In this document: positions 30,580 to 40,371 of the stretch, one piece after another
Layout: every line of letters starts with the position of its first letter
Position numbering within the stretch: the first letter of the stretch is position 1
NCBI GenBank assembly: GCA_947628695.1
Contig: CANRAV010000013.1
Location: 1-64,000 of the forward strand
From: an uncultured Clostridia bacterium
GTDB taxonomy: Bacteria > Bacillota > Clostridia > Oscillospirales > CAG-382
Direction: 5' to 3'
Length of the DNA: 64,000 nt
Program-made: the position numbers and the translations under genes
Notes under the pieces: model-generated
Seen by the model: the letters and a program-made list of their open reading frames with translations, nothing else
Told to the model about the DNA's origin: nothing
Database searches by the model: none

Positions 30580-31953
30580 ATGAAAATGGTTTACAACGTC
30601 AAAGATAAGCCTCCATTTGCAAGGCTTATTGTCTTCTCTGTCCAACAGCTTCTTGCGATAATGACGGCAACGCTTGTCGTGCCCGTCATTGTGGGGAACG
30701 GACTTAGTCCCGCTGCGGCGCTTGTGGGCGCCGGTGTAGGCACTATCGTTTACCTGCTGTTTACCAAGTTCAAAAGCCCCGTCTTCCTCGGTTCTTCCTT
30801 CGCGTTTATAGGCTCTATGACGGCGGCATTTGCGGGCGGCGTTTCAATGGCGCTGGGATACCTCGGCCTTATCATAGGCGCGGTTATGGCAGGCCTTGTT
30901 TACGTGCTTATCGCGCTTATCGTTAAGCTTGCCGGCGTCGGCTGGGTCAACAAACTGATGCCCGCCGTGGTTATCGGCCCGACCGTTGCCATAATAGGGC
31001 TTTCCCTTGCCGGCAACGCCATAGGCGACCTGCAGAACGGCGGTCTTAAGGACGCCGCAGGCGCTTCCGTCTGCTCGCCCTATGCGGCGATACTTGTCGG
31101 CATCTTCACGCTTGCCATCGTTATGATTTGTTCCACCTACGGCAAGAAAATGCCGAAGCTTATACCGTTTATAATAGGCATCCTCTCCGGCTATGCCCTT
31201 GCGGCAATTCTCACCGCGATAGGCAACGCCTGCAGCTTCGACGCGATAAAGATAATAGACTTCTCTAAGATAACCTCCGTGTTCAGCCCCGTTACGGTTG
31301 AAAGCTTCTTCGCGCTTCCGGACTTTGTGTTCCTGGACGCCTTCGGCTCGTTTAAAGAGCTTTCCGGCAGCTATATCGCATCCATTGCGGTTGCATACGT
31401 CCCTGTTGCCTTCGTCGTGTTTGCGGAGCATATAGCCGACCACAAGAACCTCTCTTCGATTATAGAGTCCGACCTGCTTGAGGAGCCCGGTCTCCACCGC
31501 ACCCTCCTTGGCGACGGCGTCGGCTCTATGGCGGGCGCGCTGTTCGGCGGCTGCCCCAACACCACCTACGGCGAAAGCGTCGGCTGCGTTGCGATAACCA
31601 AGAACGCGTCGGTTTACAGCATACTCGGCGCTGCGGTGCTTTCCATAATCGTGGCGTTCTTCACGCCCTTTGTCGCTTTTGTAAACTCCATCCCCTCCTG
31701 CGTGATGGGCGGTGTGTGCATGGCGCTTTACGGCTTCATCGCGGTAAGCGGCCTTAAGATGGTTCAGGGCGTGGATCTGAACAAGAACAGGAATCTGTTC
31801 GTTGTCAGCACCATCCTCATAGCGGGCATCGGCGGGCTTACCGTCTCCTTCTACGGCGGCAAGATAAACATAACCTCCGTCGCCTGCGCGCTTATCCTCG
31901 GCATACTTGCAAACCTTCTCCTGTCGGGCAAAAACGCAGACAAAGAAGAGTAA
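30580..31953 (+). CDS. Uracil/xanthine permease family (UraA-like)
   Basis: 'QQLLAIMTATLVVPVIVG', 'GGCPNTTYGESVGCVAITKNAS', 'NSIPSCVMGGVCMALYGFIA'. Confidence 0.9.
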   Translation: MKMVYNVKDKPPFARLIVFSVQQLLAIMTATLVVPVIVGNGLSPAAALVGAGVGTIVYLLFTKFKSPVFLGSSFAFIGSMTAAFAGGVSMALGYLGLIIGAVMAGLVYVLIALIVKLAGVGWVNKLMPAVVIGPTVAIIGLSLAGNAIGDLQNGGLKDAAGASVCSPYAAILVGIFTLAIVMICSTYGKKMPKLIPFIIGILSGYALAAILTAIGNACSFDAIKIIDFSKITSVFSPVTVESFFALPDFVFLDAFGSFKELSGSYIASIAVAYVPVAFVVFAEHIADHKNLSSIIESDLLEEPGLHRTLLGDGVGSMAGALFGGCPNTTYGESVGCVAITKNASVYSILGAAVLSIIVAFFTPFVAFVNSIPSCVMGGVCMALYGFIAVSGLKMVQGVDLNKNRNLFVVSTILIAGIGGLTVSFYGGKINITSVACALILGILANLLLSGKNADKEE

Positions 31954-31971
31954 AACACCAAAAAACCAAGC

Positions 31972-32007
31972 CGCCGCGTGCGAGAGAAGCACGCGGCGTC
32001 ATTTTTT
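31972..32007. terminator. Intrinsic terminator (uraA-like / C39 convergent)
   Basis: CGCCGCGTGC-GAGAGAA-GCACGCGGCG, then ATTTTTT; A-run on the other side suits the minus strand. Confidence 0.85.
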
Positions 32008-32016
32008 GCATATTCG

Positions 32017-32994
32017 CTATTTTATCACGTAAACCGCCTTAAGCTTCCAGCCGGAGTCAAGCTCTGCCGCGTCGTAGAAGCGGCTTACTTCATTTACGTC
32101 GCTGCAGGCGGGGTCGTTCACGGCAAAATGCAGCCTGCCGTCTATGACCTTGTAGCCCGTCACGCAGATAAGGTGCCCGTGCGTGTAGGCCTGCGGCGCG
32201 TTGGTTATCTGCCCCGCTTCCGTGCGTATGGAAAACGCAAGCGGCGTACCGCACGCAAGGCAGTGCCTTGCCGCGTCGACGTCGTAGATGTCGAAATGCG
32301 CCTTAAAGCCGTTTTCGCCGGCGCAGGCGACGTTGAAAAGCCAGTTGCCGTAAATCCTCGCGCCGTAGTCAAAGCACTGCGCGGCGACGTCCTCTGTAGG
32401 CAGGCTCAGCCCCTTGTAGTCCATGCACATGGCGGTGGAGGTGGGGCTGCATATGATGTTCCCGATTTTCGGCACAGCCATCTGAGAGCGCGGCTTTACG
32501 TGAAGAAGCACCTCGTCGGGAAGCACCCTGCCGTCCACGGTGAAGTTCGGCTTTCCGTTGTGGGTCACGCCGAAGCGCACAAGGCGCGGGTCGCCGCTGC
32601 CGTCCTCGCCGGAGGTAAGCACGGCGCGCACAATGACGCTGTCCGTCTTACAGGGAAGCGTCAGCGTGTCCTCGTCCATAACGCCCTCGTCGGCTTTTCG
32701 GCTTTTGCTTGCGGGCTTTGTGCCCCACAGCCCGTAGGAGAAAAAGCCGCTGTAGCTGCCGTCCGGCTTTTTGTAGGACAAAAGCATCTCCACACTGCCC
32801 CCGAAACGGTAGCAGTTCCAGGATACAAGAAGCGTGTCACACTCCGGCACCTGTATGGGATTGGAGGTGTAAACGCCCCTGTCAGCGCCGTCAAGGCAAA
32901 GAAAGCCGCCCTCGACCTTTACACCTTCAAAGCTGCCCTCAAGGTGCGTTGCCTCGAAGGGAAGGGTTCTGTAAAAAAGTCCGTTTACGGTCAT
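32017..32994 (-). CDS. C39-like peptidase family protein
   Basis: 'NIICSPTSTAMCMDY' Cys motif and 'YTHGHLICVTGYKVIDGRLHFAVNDPA' His motif. Confidence 0.75.
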   Translation of the reverse strand: MTVNGLFYRTLPFEATHLEGSFEGVKVEGGFLCLDGADRGVYTSNPIQVPECDTLLVSWNCYRFGGSVEMLLSYKKPDGSYSGFFSYGLWGTKPASKSRKADEGVMDEDTLTLPCKTDSVIVRAVLTSGEDGSGDPRLVRFGVTHNGKPNFTVDGRVLPDEVLLHVKPRSQMAVPKIGNIICSPTSTAMCMDYKGLSLPTEDVAAQCFDYGARIYGNWLFNVACAGENGFKAHFDIYDVDAARHCLACGTPLAFSIRTEAGQITNAPQAYTHGHLICVTGYKVIDGRLHFAVNDPACSDVNEVSRFYDAAELDSGWKLKAVYVIK

Positions 32995-33836
32995 TGCTTC
33001 TTCTTAGCCTCAATTGCACTCACAAGGTACTTTCCCACAGCGCCCATCATGTGATAGGCGTCCCTTGCAAGCTCCTTCGGGAACTGCCGCACGAAAAAGC
33101 CCGCCTCAAAGGTCAAATCGCCTTCATAGCCGCTTTCGGCAAGGGCGGTGCATATAGCGTCCCAATCCAGCCCCTTGGTGTAGGGCAGGTTGTGGCAGTC
33201 GTGAACACGGTCGTTGTCGTGCACGTGCAGGGCGGAAAGACGCTTGCCGAACGCCTTTATAAACTCCGGCGCGCCTACGCCGTTTATCGAAGCGTGCCCT
33301 ATGTCCAAAAGCCCGGTAAAGCAGCTTCCGTCAAGCGAATCTATCAGCGCGGAAAGCTGCTCCGGCTTGGCAAAAAACGCCTCGCCTATAAGGTTCTCTA
33401 TCGCTATCTTCACGCCAAACTGCCTGCAGTACGGAGCAAGCCTTTCGAAAAACGCCTTGTTCTCCTCCAAATCGTTGCCGCCCGTAGGCTGCGGGTGCAT
33501 AACGACGTGCTTCGCGCCTAAAATCGCCGTCGCCTCTATTGCGCGCACAAGCTGCGGGAAGGTGGCTTCGTTGTACGCCGCGTCGCCCTTTTTAAAGGAG
33601 GGGAAGGGCGCATGCGTCTGGTTGAAGCAAATGCCGTTTTCCTCCGCAATGCGGCGGAAGGACGCCATGCGCTCCCGCCAGCCGTCGTGGTTCACGGGGT
33701 TGTCCTCACGCGTCAGGTCGAACATAGAGTAGTCGACCGCGTCAAAGCCGCACTCCGCCATAAGACGTATGGCTTCCTCTGTGCCGAAAAGTATGCTGCC
33801 GTAGTTGAATTCCGTAGAAAGCTTCAAAACAAACAA
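32991..33836 (-). CDS. Sugar phosphate isomerase/epimerase-like TIM barrel protein
   Basis: 'MAECGFDAVDYSMFDL', 'GVKIAIENLIGEAF', 'GLLDIGHASING', 'LHVHDND'. Confidence 0.82.
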   Translation of the reverse strand: MFVLKLSTEFNYGSILFGTEEAIRLMAECGFDAVDYSMFDLTREDNPVNHDGWRERMASFRRIAEENGICFNQTHAPFPSFKKGDAAYNEATFPQLVRAIEATAILGAKHVVMHPQPTGGNDLEENKAFFERLAPYCRQFGVKIAIENLIGEAFFAKPEQLSALIDSLDGSCFTGLLDIGHASINGVGAPEFIKAFGKRLSALHVHDNDRVHDCHNLPYTKGLDWDAICTALAESGYEGDLTFEAGFFVRQFPKELARDAYHMMGAVGKYLVSAIEAKKKQ

Positions 33837-33854
33837 CCTTCTTTATATTTTAAT

Positions 33855-35015
33855 TTAGAAAATTATAACCCGTCTTACGCCCTGTATGGCCTTTATTGCG
33901 TCCGCCGTCTCGGCAGGCACGCAGTCCTTGGTGTCAAGCACGCTGCACGCGTTTGCACCCTTAGAGCGGTTAAGCATGGATTCTATATTGACGCCCGCCT
34001 CGCTTACCTTGCCGGATATCTGCGAAACGATGTTGGGCACGTTCTCGTGCAGGACGAGAAGCCTGTGCTCGCACTGACGGGGCATCTCTATATTGGGGTA
34101 GTTTACGCTGTTCTTTATTATGCCGTTTTCGAGGAAACCGATAAGCTCGCTTGCTGCCATGCTTGCGCAGTTGTCCTCCGACTCCGGCGTGGAAGCGCCG
34201 AGGTGCGGCATGCACACGATCTTGTCGCAGTTTATTGTGTCGTTGGTCGGGAAGTCCGTCACATACGCGGCGACCTTGCCCTCTTCAATCGCCGCCTTGA
34301 GGTCTGCGGTGTTTACAAGGTCCGCGCGGGAGAGGTTCACAATCCTCACGCCGTCCTTCATAAGCGAAAAGCTGCGCGCGTTGAACATGCCGCGCGTGTC
34401 CTTTGTGGAGGGAACGTGAACGGTTATATAGTCGCACTTCTCAAAGATCTCGTCAAAGCTGTCTGCCTTTATTATCGCGCGGGAAAGGTGCCAGGCGTTG
34501 TCGACCGTGATGTACGGGTCGCAGCCTATTACCTTCATGCCGAGGCTGCTTGCGCAGTTGGCGACTATGCCGCCTATCGCGCCAAGGCCTATCACGCCGA
34601 GGGTTTTGCCCAAAAGCTCCGGCCCTGCAAAGGCGCTTTTGCCCGCCTCTACGGCCTTTGCAACGTCCTCCTCGCCTTCAAGGCTGTTCGCCCAGGCTAT
34701 ACCGCCGGAAACGTTGCGGGACGCAAGCAGCAGCGCGGCAACGGTAAGCTCCTTAACGCCGTTGGCGTTTGCGCCGGGCGTGTTGAAAACGACAATGCCC
34801 TCCTCCGCGCACCTGTCAACGGGTATGTTGTTCACACCCGCGCCCGCGCGCGCGATGGCGACAAGATTTTTGCCGAAGACCGTGTCGTGCATGGCGGCGG
34901 AACGGGCCATAACCGCGTCCGCCTCCTCTATATCGCAGCCGATGTTGTACTCTGCCACGTCAAACTTTTTAAGGCCTGCTGCGCCTATTTTGTTAAGCAG
35001 TGCTATGTTTTTCAT
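33855..35015 (-). CDS. serA: D-3-phosphoglycerate dehydrogenase
   Basis: 'GKTLGVIGLGAIGGIVANCA', 'VHVPSTKDTRGMFN', C-terminal ACT-like region; adjacent to serC. Confidence 0.92.
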   Translation of the reverse strand: MKNIALLNKIGAAGLKKFDVAEYNIGCDIEEADAVMARSAAMHDTVFGKNLVAIARAGAGVNNIPVDRCAEEGIVVFNTPGANANGVKELTVAALLLASRNVSGGIAWANSLEGEEDVAKAVEAGKSAFAGPELLGKTLGVIGLGAIGGIVANCASSLGMKVIGCDPYITVDNAWHLSRAIIKADSFDEIFEKCDYITVHVPSTKDTRGMFNARSFSLMKDGVRIVNLSRADLVNTADLKAAIEEGKVAAYVTDFPTNDTINCDKIVCMPHLGASTPESEDNCASMAASELIGFLENGIIKNSVNYPNIEMPRQCEHRLLVLHENVPNIVSQISGKVSEAGVNIESMLNRSKGANACSVLDTKDCVPAETADAIKAIQGVRRVIIF

Positions 35016-36094
35016 TATTTGTGCGCCCTTTCGAAATTCTCCATAAATTCAACAAGCTTGTCAACGCCCTCTGCCGGCATGGCGTTGTAGATGGATGCCC
35101 TCATGCCGCCGACGGAGCGGTGACCCTTCAGGTTGACAAAGCCCGCCTCTGCAGCCTCTGCGCAGAACTGCTTGTCAAGCTCTGCGTCGCCGGTGACGAA
35201 GCACACGTTCATAAGAGAGCGAAACTCCTTCACTGCGGTGGGTTTGAACAGCGACGACGAGTCGAGAAAGTCGTAAAGCACGGCAGCCTTCTTCTCGTTT
35301 ATCTTCTGCATAGCCTCAAGCCCGCCGAGGTTCAAGAGGTGGTCGTAAACAAGGCCGGCTATGTAAATCGGATAGCAGGGCGGGGTGTTGTACATGGACC
35401 CGTTGTCTGCCTGAACCTTGTAGTCCATGTATACGGGGCAGTCCTGCCTTGCAAAGCCCAAAAGATCCTCGCGCACTATCACAACGGTAAGCCCGGCAGG
35501 CGCCATGTTCTTCTGCGCGCCGGCGTAAATCATGCCGAAGCGGCTAACGTCCACGGGTGCGGAGAGGATGTACGACGACATATCCGCAACAAGCGGAACG
35601 TCGCCCGTGTCGGGTATGTAGTTAAAGGTGGTGCCGTATATGGTGTTGTTGTAGCAGATGTGCACGTAGTCCGCATCCTCCGAAAACGCCTCCTTCGGCA
35701 CGACGGGGACGGAAACGAAGTTTACGTCCTTGCCGGAAGCGACCACGTTGACCGTGCCGTACCTTTCCGCCTCCTTGGCGGCCTTGCCGGAGAACTGGCC
35801 GGAAACGATATAGTCTGCCTTGCCGGTCTTCATAAGGTTAAGCGGAACCGCCGAGAACTGAAGCGTTGCACCGCCCTGAAGGAACAGCACCTTGTAGTTG
35901 TCGGGAATATTCATAAGCTTCCTCAAAGAAGCCTCCGCGTCCTTGATTATCTTGTCGTAAACAGGCGAGCGGTGGCTCATCTCCATAACGGACATGCCGC
36001 TGCCCCTGTAGTCAAGCATATCGGCGGCGGCGATTTTGAGAACCGCTTCCGGCAGCATGGACGGGCCGGCCGAAAAGTTGTAAATTCTGCTCAT
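35015..36094 (-). CDS. serC: Phosphoserine aminotransferase
   Basis: 'IYNFSAGPSMLPEAVL', 'GSGMSVMEMSHRSPVY', 'MIYAGAQKNMAPAGLTVVIVRED'. Confidence 0.96.
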   Translation of the reverse strand: MSRIYNFSAGPSMLPEAVLKIAAADMLDYRGSGMSVMEMSHRSPVYDKIIKDAEASLRKLMNIPDNYKVLFLQGGATLQFSAVPLNLMKTGKADYIVSGQFSGKAAKEAERYGTVNVVASGKDVNFVSVPVVPKEAFSEDADYVHICYNNTIYGTTFNYIPDTGDVPLVADMSSYILSAPVDVSRFGMIYAGAQKNMAPAGLTVVIVREDLLGFARQDCPVYMDYKVQADNGSMYNTPPCYPIYIAGLVYDHLLNLGGLEAMQKINEKKAAVLYDFLDSSSLFKPTAVKEFRSLMNVCFVTGDAELDKQFCAEAAEAGFVNLKGHRSVGGMRASIYNAMPAEGVDKLVEFMENFERAHK

Positions 36095-36182
36095 AATTAT
36101 TCCTCGTTTCTGTATATTTGTCTAACTTCAATATTACTACTTTTTAAGCCGCCCGTCAATAGCTATATGGTCAAAAATTGTG

Positions 36183-36211
36183 TTGACACAGGCCAAAAAA
36201 ATTGGTATAAT
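36183..36211 (+). promoter_or_regulatory. Promoter of suf-like genes
   Basis: TTGACA (36183-36188), 17-bp spacer, TATAAT (36206-36211). Confidence 0.8.
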
Positions 36212-36273
36212 CACATATAGCAAAATTGGGGTATTATCTTTGTGCGGACATAAATCAGGAGGTCAAAAACACT

Positions 36274-36993
36274 TTGCTTAGATTTGACAGTGTATGCTAC
36301 AACGCGCCGGACGACGGCGCGGATATAATAAAGGGGCTCAGCCTTGACGTGAACGACGGCGAGATACTTGTCGTCACTGGGCCGAACGGCGGCGGCAAAA
36401 GCACGCTTGCAAGGCTTGCCATGGGCATAATACGCCCCGCGTCCGGGAGGATACTTCTTGACGGGGAGGACATAACCGAAAAGGGCATTACGGAAAGGGC
36501 ACGCCTCGGCGTAGGCTACGCTTTCCAGTCGCCGCCCCGGTTTAAGGGGCTTACGGTGAAGCGCCTTCTGTCGATAGCGGCAGGGGGAGAAGTGGACGAC
36601 GCGGAGTGCTGCCGTTACCTCTCCCGCGTGGGGCTTTGCGCGGCGGACTATTTGAACCGTTCGCTGGACGCAACGCTTTCCGGCGGCGAGCTTAAGAGGA
36701 TAGAGGTCGCGTCGCTGCTTATACGCGGCCTTCGCGTTGCCATTTACGACGAGCCGGAGGCAGGCATAGACATCTGGTCGTTCAACATGCTTGTAAACGC
36801 ATTCGCCACCCTCGGGCGGGAGAAAAGCGGCGCGCTTATGATAATTTCTCACCAGGAGCGCGTCATGCAGATGGCGGACAGGATTGCGGTAATTGCCGAC
36901 GGGACCCTTGCGGACGTGGGCGAGACAAAAAAGATGCTGCCTCTTCTAACGGACATATTCCGCAAGGACTGCATAAAGGCAAACGGCTGTTAA
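36274..36993 (+). CDS. sufC: SufC-like Fe-S cluster assembly ATPase, TTG start
   Basis: 'ILVVTGPNGGGKSTLARLAMGI', 'ATLSGGELKRIEVASLLIRGLRVAIYDEPEAGID'; RBS aggagg upstream of TTG. Confidence 0.85.
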   Translation: MLRFDSVCYNAPDDGADIIKGLSLDVNDGEILVVTGPNGGGKSTLARLAMGIIRPASGRILLDGEDITEKGITERARLGVGYAFQSPPRFKGLTVKRLLSIAAGGEVDDAECCRYLSRVGLCAADYLNRSLDATLSGGELKRIEVASLLIRGLRVAIYDEPEAGIDIWSFNMLVNAFATLGREKSGALMIISHQERVMQMADRIAVIADGTLADVGETKKMLPLLTDIFRKDCIKANGC

Positions 36994-37009
36994 GGGGGGC
37001 GAAGCAAAG

Positions 37010-37933
37010 GTGGAGAACAATCTTCTTTCGGGCGACATGCGCCTGCTTGACATAGTGGCTTCCATGCCCACGCTGCCCGGCGGCGCTTACAACGTGCGCA
37101 AAAACGGGCAGAAGGCGGCGCGCGCCGTTACCGAAAACATTGACATAGAAAGCAAGGCCGACGGCAGCGGCATAGACATAATAATAAAGCCGGGCACAAA
37201 AAGCGAAAGCGTGTATATACCCGTCATACTTACCGAAAGCGGGCTTGAGGAAAGCGTTGTAAACGACTTTGTGATAGGCGACGGGGCAGAGGTGGAGATA
37301 ATCGCCGGCTGCGGCATCTGCAACAGCGGCAGCTGCGGTAGCTCGCACAGCGGCATTCACACCTTCAAGGTCGGCAGGGGCTGCCGCGTCAAATATGTGG
37401 AAAAGCATTACGGAGAGGGCAGCGGCGACGCGGTTATGAACCCCTCGACCGTTATCATGCTCGGCGAAGGGTCGGTCTTCGACATGGAGACCTCGCAGAT
37501 ACGCGGCATAACCTCCACAAAGCGAAGCACCGTTGCGTACCTGTCGGCGTCGTCGCGCTTCAACATCTCCGAAAGGCTTGTCACGCACGCGTCGCAGGAG
37601 GCGAAGTCGGACGTAGAGGTGTTCTTAAACGGCAGGGACAGCAGCCTTCAAATCGTGTCGCGCTCCGTCGCGCGGGACAGCTCCGCGCAGGTTTTCCACC
37701 CGAAGGCGATAGGCAACGCGGCCTGCAGCGCGCATATACAGTGCGACGCCATCATAATGGATAAGGCATCCGTCGGCAGCATACCGGAGATAAAGGCCAA
37801 CAGCGCGGAGGCTTCGATAATACACGAGGCGGCCATCGGCAGGATAAACGGCGAGCAGCTTTTGAAGCTGCAGACGCTCGGCCTCAGCGCCGAGGAGGCA
37901 GAGGCCGTGATAATTGAAGGATTTTTGAGTTAA
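37010..37933 (+). CDS. sufB: SufB/SufD family protein
   Basis: 'CGICNSGSCGSSHSGIHTFKVGRGCRVKYVEKHYGEG', 'SVGSIPEIKANSAEASIIHEAAIGRINGEQLLKLQTLGLSAEEAEAVIIEGFLS'. Confidence 0.88.
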   Translation: MENNLLSGDMRLLDIVASMPTLPGGAYNVRKNGQKAARAVTENIDIESKADGSGIDIIIKPGTKSESVYIPVILTESGLEESVVNDFVIGDGAEVEIIAGCGICNSGSCGSSHSGIHTFKVGRGCRVKYVEKHYGEGSGDAVMNPSTVIMLGEGSVFDMETSQIRGITSTKRSTVAYLSASSRFNISERLVTHASQEAKSDVEVFLNGRDSSLQIVSRSVARDSSAQVFHPKAIGNAACSAHIQCDAIIMDKASVGSIPEIKANSAEASIIHEAAIGRINGEQLLKLQTLGLSAEEAEAVIIEGFLS

Positions 37934-37946
37934 GCAGGGGTTTTAC

Positions 37947-39056
37947 ATGGGCAAATCGAAGGTTTCTTCCTTCTTTTCCAATCTTTGGTACTATCACAAG
38001 TGGCACATACTTTTCGGCGCCTTTATACTGCTGGTCGTTGCTGTTACGGTGGCGCAGTGCGCGGGGAACACAGACCCGGACGTCGGCATAGTTTACGTTG
38101 GGGACTTTGACATAGGCAACTCCAACAGGGAGGCTGTGCAAAAGGACTTTGCCGACCTTTACCGCGACGTGAACGGCGACGGCGAGAAGAACATAGACAT
38201 TGCCTTTATGAGCCAAAACGATGAGAAGACGAGGGGCAGGCTGCAGACGGAGGTCGTCGCCGGCGAGCACTATATCTTTTTCGTCGACGGGGACAGCTTC
38301 GACTGGCTTCTCTCCCACAAGGTTTTAGCACCGCTTAAGGCGGTTTTGGGCGAGGAGCCGGAGAACTCCATCGAGGGTCACGGCATAAAGCTTAAATACC
38401 TTGACATTGCGGAGGAGAAGGGCTTTGACAACATGCCCCGCAACACCGTCGTCTGCCTGCGCGCAAACGGCACGGACGGGGCTTACAGCTACGACGGCGC
38501 GCCGGAGCTTTACAAAAACTGTGCGGATTTCTTTAAAGGTCTTCTCTCCCACAAAAAGGAAGGTCTTGTGCGGGAGACCGTGCATATGGCGCTTATCGGC
38601 GACAGGGACCTTTACGACAACGCCGTGAACTATATGGAGGAAAGCCTTTACTATATAGCAAGGCAGAACGACCCGAACACCGTCCCGGTGCTGGAGTACG
38701 AGTCCATGCAGCTTAAGTACAGGGACGGGCAGCACATCTTTACGGATGCGGAAAAGAAGGCGGCCGAGGATATGGCAAAGGGCGGGAAGATACTTCTCTT
38801 AGACAGCGACGTTTACACCTACCTTGCGGAAAAGGGGCTTCTTCTTGACGTAAGCTCTGTTGCCGCCGGACTCGGAAACGAGGCGGAGCAGTACGGCGTT
38901 TTGCTTTACAAGCTTGACATACACGAGGCAAACGGCTTTTATTACGCCGACGACTGGACGGAGAAGACGGGAAGGCGCATCTACCTTTGCGCAAGCGCCG
39001 ACGCCGGCAGCTACACGGTAGAGCTGCTTAAATATATGTACGATTTTAAAAGCTGA
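37947..39056 (+). CDS. Hypothetical protein with one N-terminal transmembrane helix
   Basis: 'WYYHKWHILFGAFILLVVAVTVAQC' signal-anchor; long open frame with RBS. Confidence 0.6.
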   Translation: MGKSKVSSFFSNLWYYHKWHILFGAFILLVVAVTVAQCAGNTDPDVGIVYVGDFDIGNSNREAVQKDFADLYRDVNGDGEKNIDIAFMSQNDEKTRGRLQTEVVAGEHYIFFVDGDSFDWLLSHKVLAPLKAVLGEEPENSIEGHGIKLKYLDIAEEKGFDNMPRNTVVCLRANGTDGAYSYDGAPELYKNCADFFKGLLSHKKEGLVRETVHMALIGDRDLYDNAVNYMEESLYYIARQNDPNTVPVLEYESMQLKYRDGQHIFTDAEKKAAEDMAKGGKILLLDSDVYTYLAEKGLLLDVSSVAAGLGNEAEQYGVLLYKLDIHEANGFYYADDWTEKTGRRIYLCASADAGSYTVELLKYMYDFKS

Positions 39057-39065
39057 GGTTATAAT

Positions 39066-39284
39066 ATGTTTTTCGGGAAGACCGGGGCAAAATGCCCGGA
39101 CGAAAACAGAATATGCCTTTACTGCGAGCACGCGGAGGAAGTGTGCGGAAGCGAGGCCTGCATCTGCGCTTATAAGGGCGTTGTGCGCTTTGACGGGCTT
39201 TGCAAAAAGTTTAAGTTTGACCTGCTTAAGGTGAAGCCGAGGCTTCCGAAGCTGCCGCAGGCCGGTGAATTTACATTTGACTGA
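39066..39284 (+). CDS. Small Cys-containing hypothetical protein
   Basis: 72 aa, 'CPDENRICLYCEHAEEVCGSEACICAYKGVVRFDGLCKKFKFD'. Confidence 0.55.
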   Translation: MFFGKTGAKCPDENRICLYCEHAEEVCGSEACICAYKGVVRFDGLCKKFKFDLLKVKPRLPKLPQAGEFTFD

Positions 39285-39300
39285 CAGGAGGGACTTTGCC

Positions 39301-40317
39301 GTGAAAAAGGCAATAATGTGTTTGATTTTGGCGTCTCTTACGGCGCTTGGCCTGCTTGCGGGCTGCAGCGGCGGAAGCGAAGGCGGAGAAAGCACCGCAG
39401 CGTCCGCAGAGGAGGAAAAGCAAAGCAGCGCGGAGGAAACGGCCTCTGCCGCAGAGGAGAGCCTTATTACGGTAGATGTGTGCAGTGCGGAGCGTCCTGA
39501 TTCCGAGGAAGCTTCGGAGGAAAGCGCAGACAACACCGTCTACGGCAACGGCGACAAATTCCTTCCCGGCTACAGCAAGCCGATAAGCGTGCCTAAGGAT
39601 CTGCAGTACGTCGAAACGGACGAGTTCTTCAACAGCTCGGTGTTCATAGGGTACTCCATGATGATGCACTTCGGCAGGTATGTTGAGAACTGGCGCGACA
39701 GTATCGACCCCAATATCCTCGGCGACGCAGCTTTTTCCGCAGGTGTGGGAATGAGCTTTTACATCAACGAAAACGGCGACGTCAACGATCCCGAAACCCC
39801 GCTTCCCAAGTACAACGGGCAGGCGTACTATTTTCAGGATCTCCCGAAGGCGATGGGCGTAAACACGCTGTACATAGGGCTTATGCCTTATTCGGACATG
39901 AAGCGCGGCAGCGGCCCTTCCGACTGCGTGGAGGTCGCCGCATCTCTCGCCATCCGCGGAATAGACCTTATAAAGGCGGAGAACCCCGACCTTAACCTCG
40001 TGATCCTTTCCGGCACCTACAACACCGGCCGCGGCGAGGAGATTGACTTAAGTCTTGTCAACAACGAGCACATAAGAACCTACAACAACATTGTGCTGGA
40101 GCACTGCAATGAGGTCGGCGTGGACTTTATAGACGTTTCCACCCCCATGACGGACGGGAAGGGCTTCTTTGTCCGCAGGTGGTCGTCCGACGGCTCTTAT
40201 CACATCCTGCAGGACCCTTACAAGATTTGGATTGCCATACTCCGCGACTATGCGGAGAGGAAGCAGGCAGGCACCTGGCACAATCTCTTGGAAATGCCGC
40301 CACTTATCATGAAATGA
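39301..40317 (+). CDS. SGNH/GDSL hydrolase-like lipoprotein, GTG start
   Basis: Lipobox 'LGLLAGCSGG'; 'SSVFIGYSMMMHFGRYV' and late 'DGSYHILQDPYKIWIAIL'. Confidence 0.6.
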   Translation: MKKAIMCLILASLTALGLLAGCSGGSEGGESTAASAEEEKQSSAEETASAAEESLITVDVCSAERPDSEEASEESADNTVYGNGDKFLPGYSKPISVPKDLQYVETDEFFNSSVFIGYSMMMHFGRYVENWRDSIDPNILGDAAFSAGVGMSFYINENGDVNDPETPLPKYNGQAYYFQDLPKAMGVNTLYIGLMPYSDMKRGSGPSDCVEVAASLAIRGIDLIKAENPDLNLVILSGTYNTGRGEEIDLSLVNNEHIRTYNNIVLEHCNEVGVDFIDVSTPMTDGKGFFVRRWSSDGSYHILQDPYKIWIAILRDYAERKQAGTWHNLLEMPPLIMK

Positions 40318-40334
40318 TCCCATAAAAGCGCAAT

Positions 40335-40369
40335 CGACCGCCACTGTCGGCAGTGGCGGCCGATTTTTT
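40335..40369 (+). terminator. Intrinsic terminator
   Basis: CGaCCGCCACTG-TCGG-CAGTGGCGGcCG followed by ATTTTTTA. Confidence 0.88.
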
Positions 40370-40371
40370 AG

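Noticed and set aside
33612-36220. Plus-strand ORFs opposite serA and serC (492 and 406 aa)
   Set aside because: Shadow ORFs; the minus strand encodes complete SerA and SerC.
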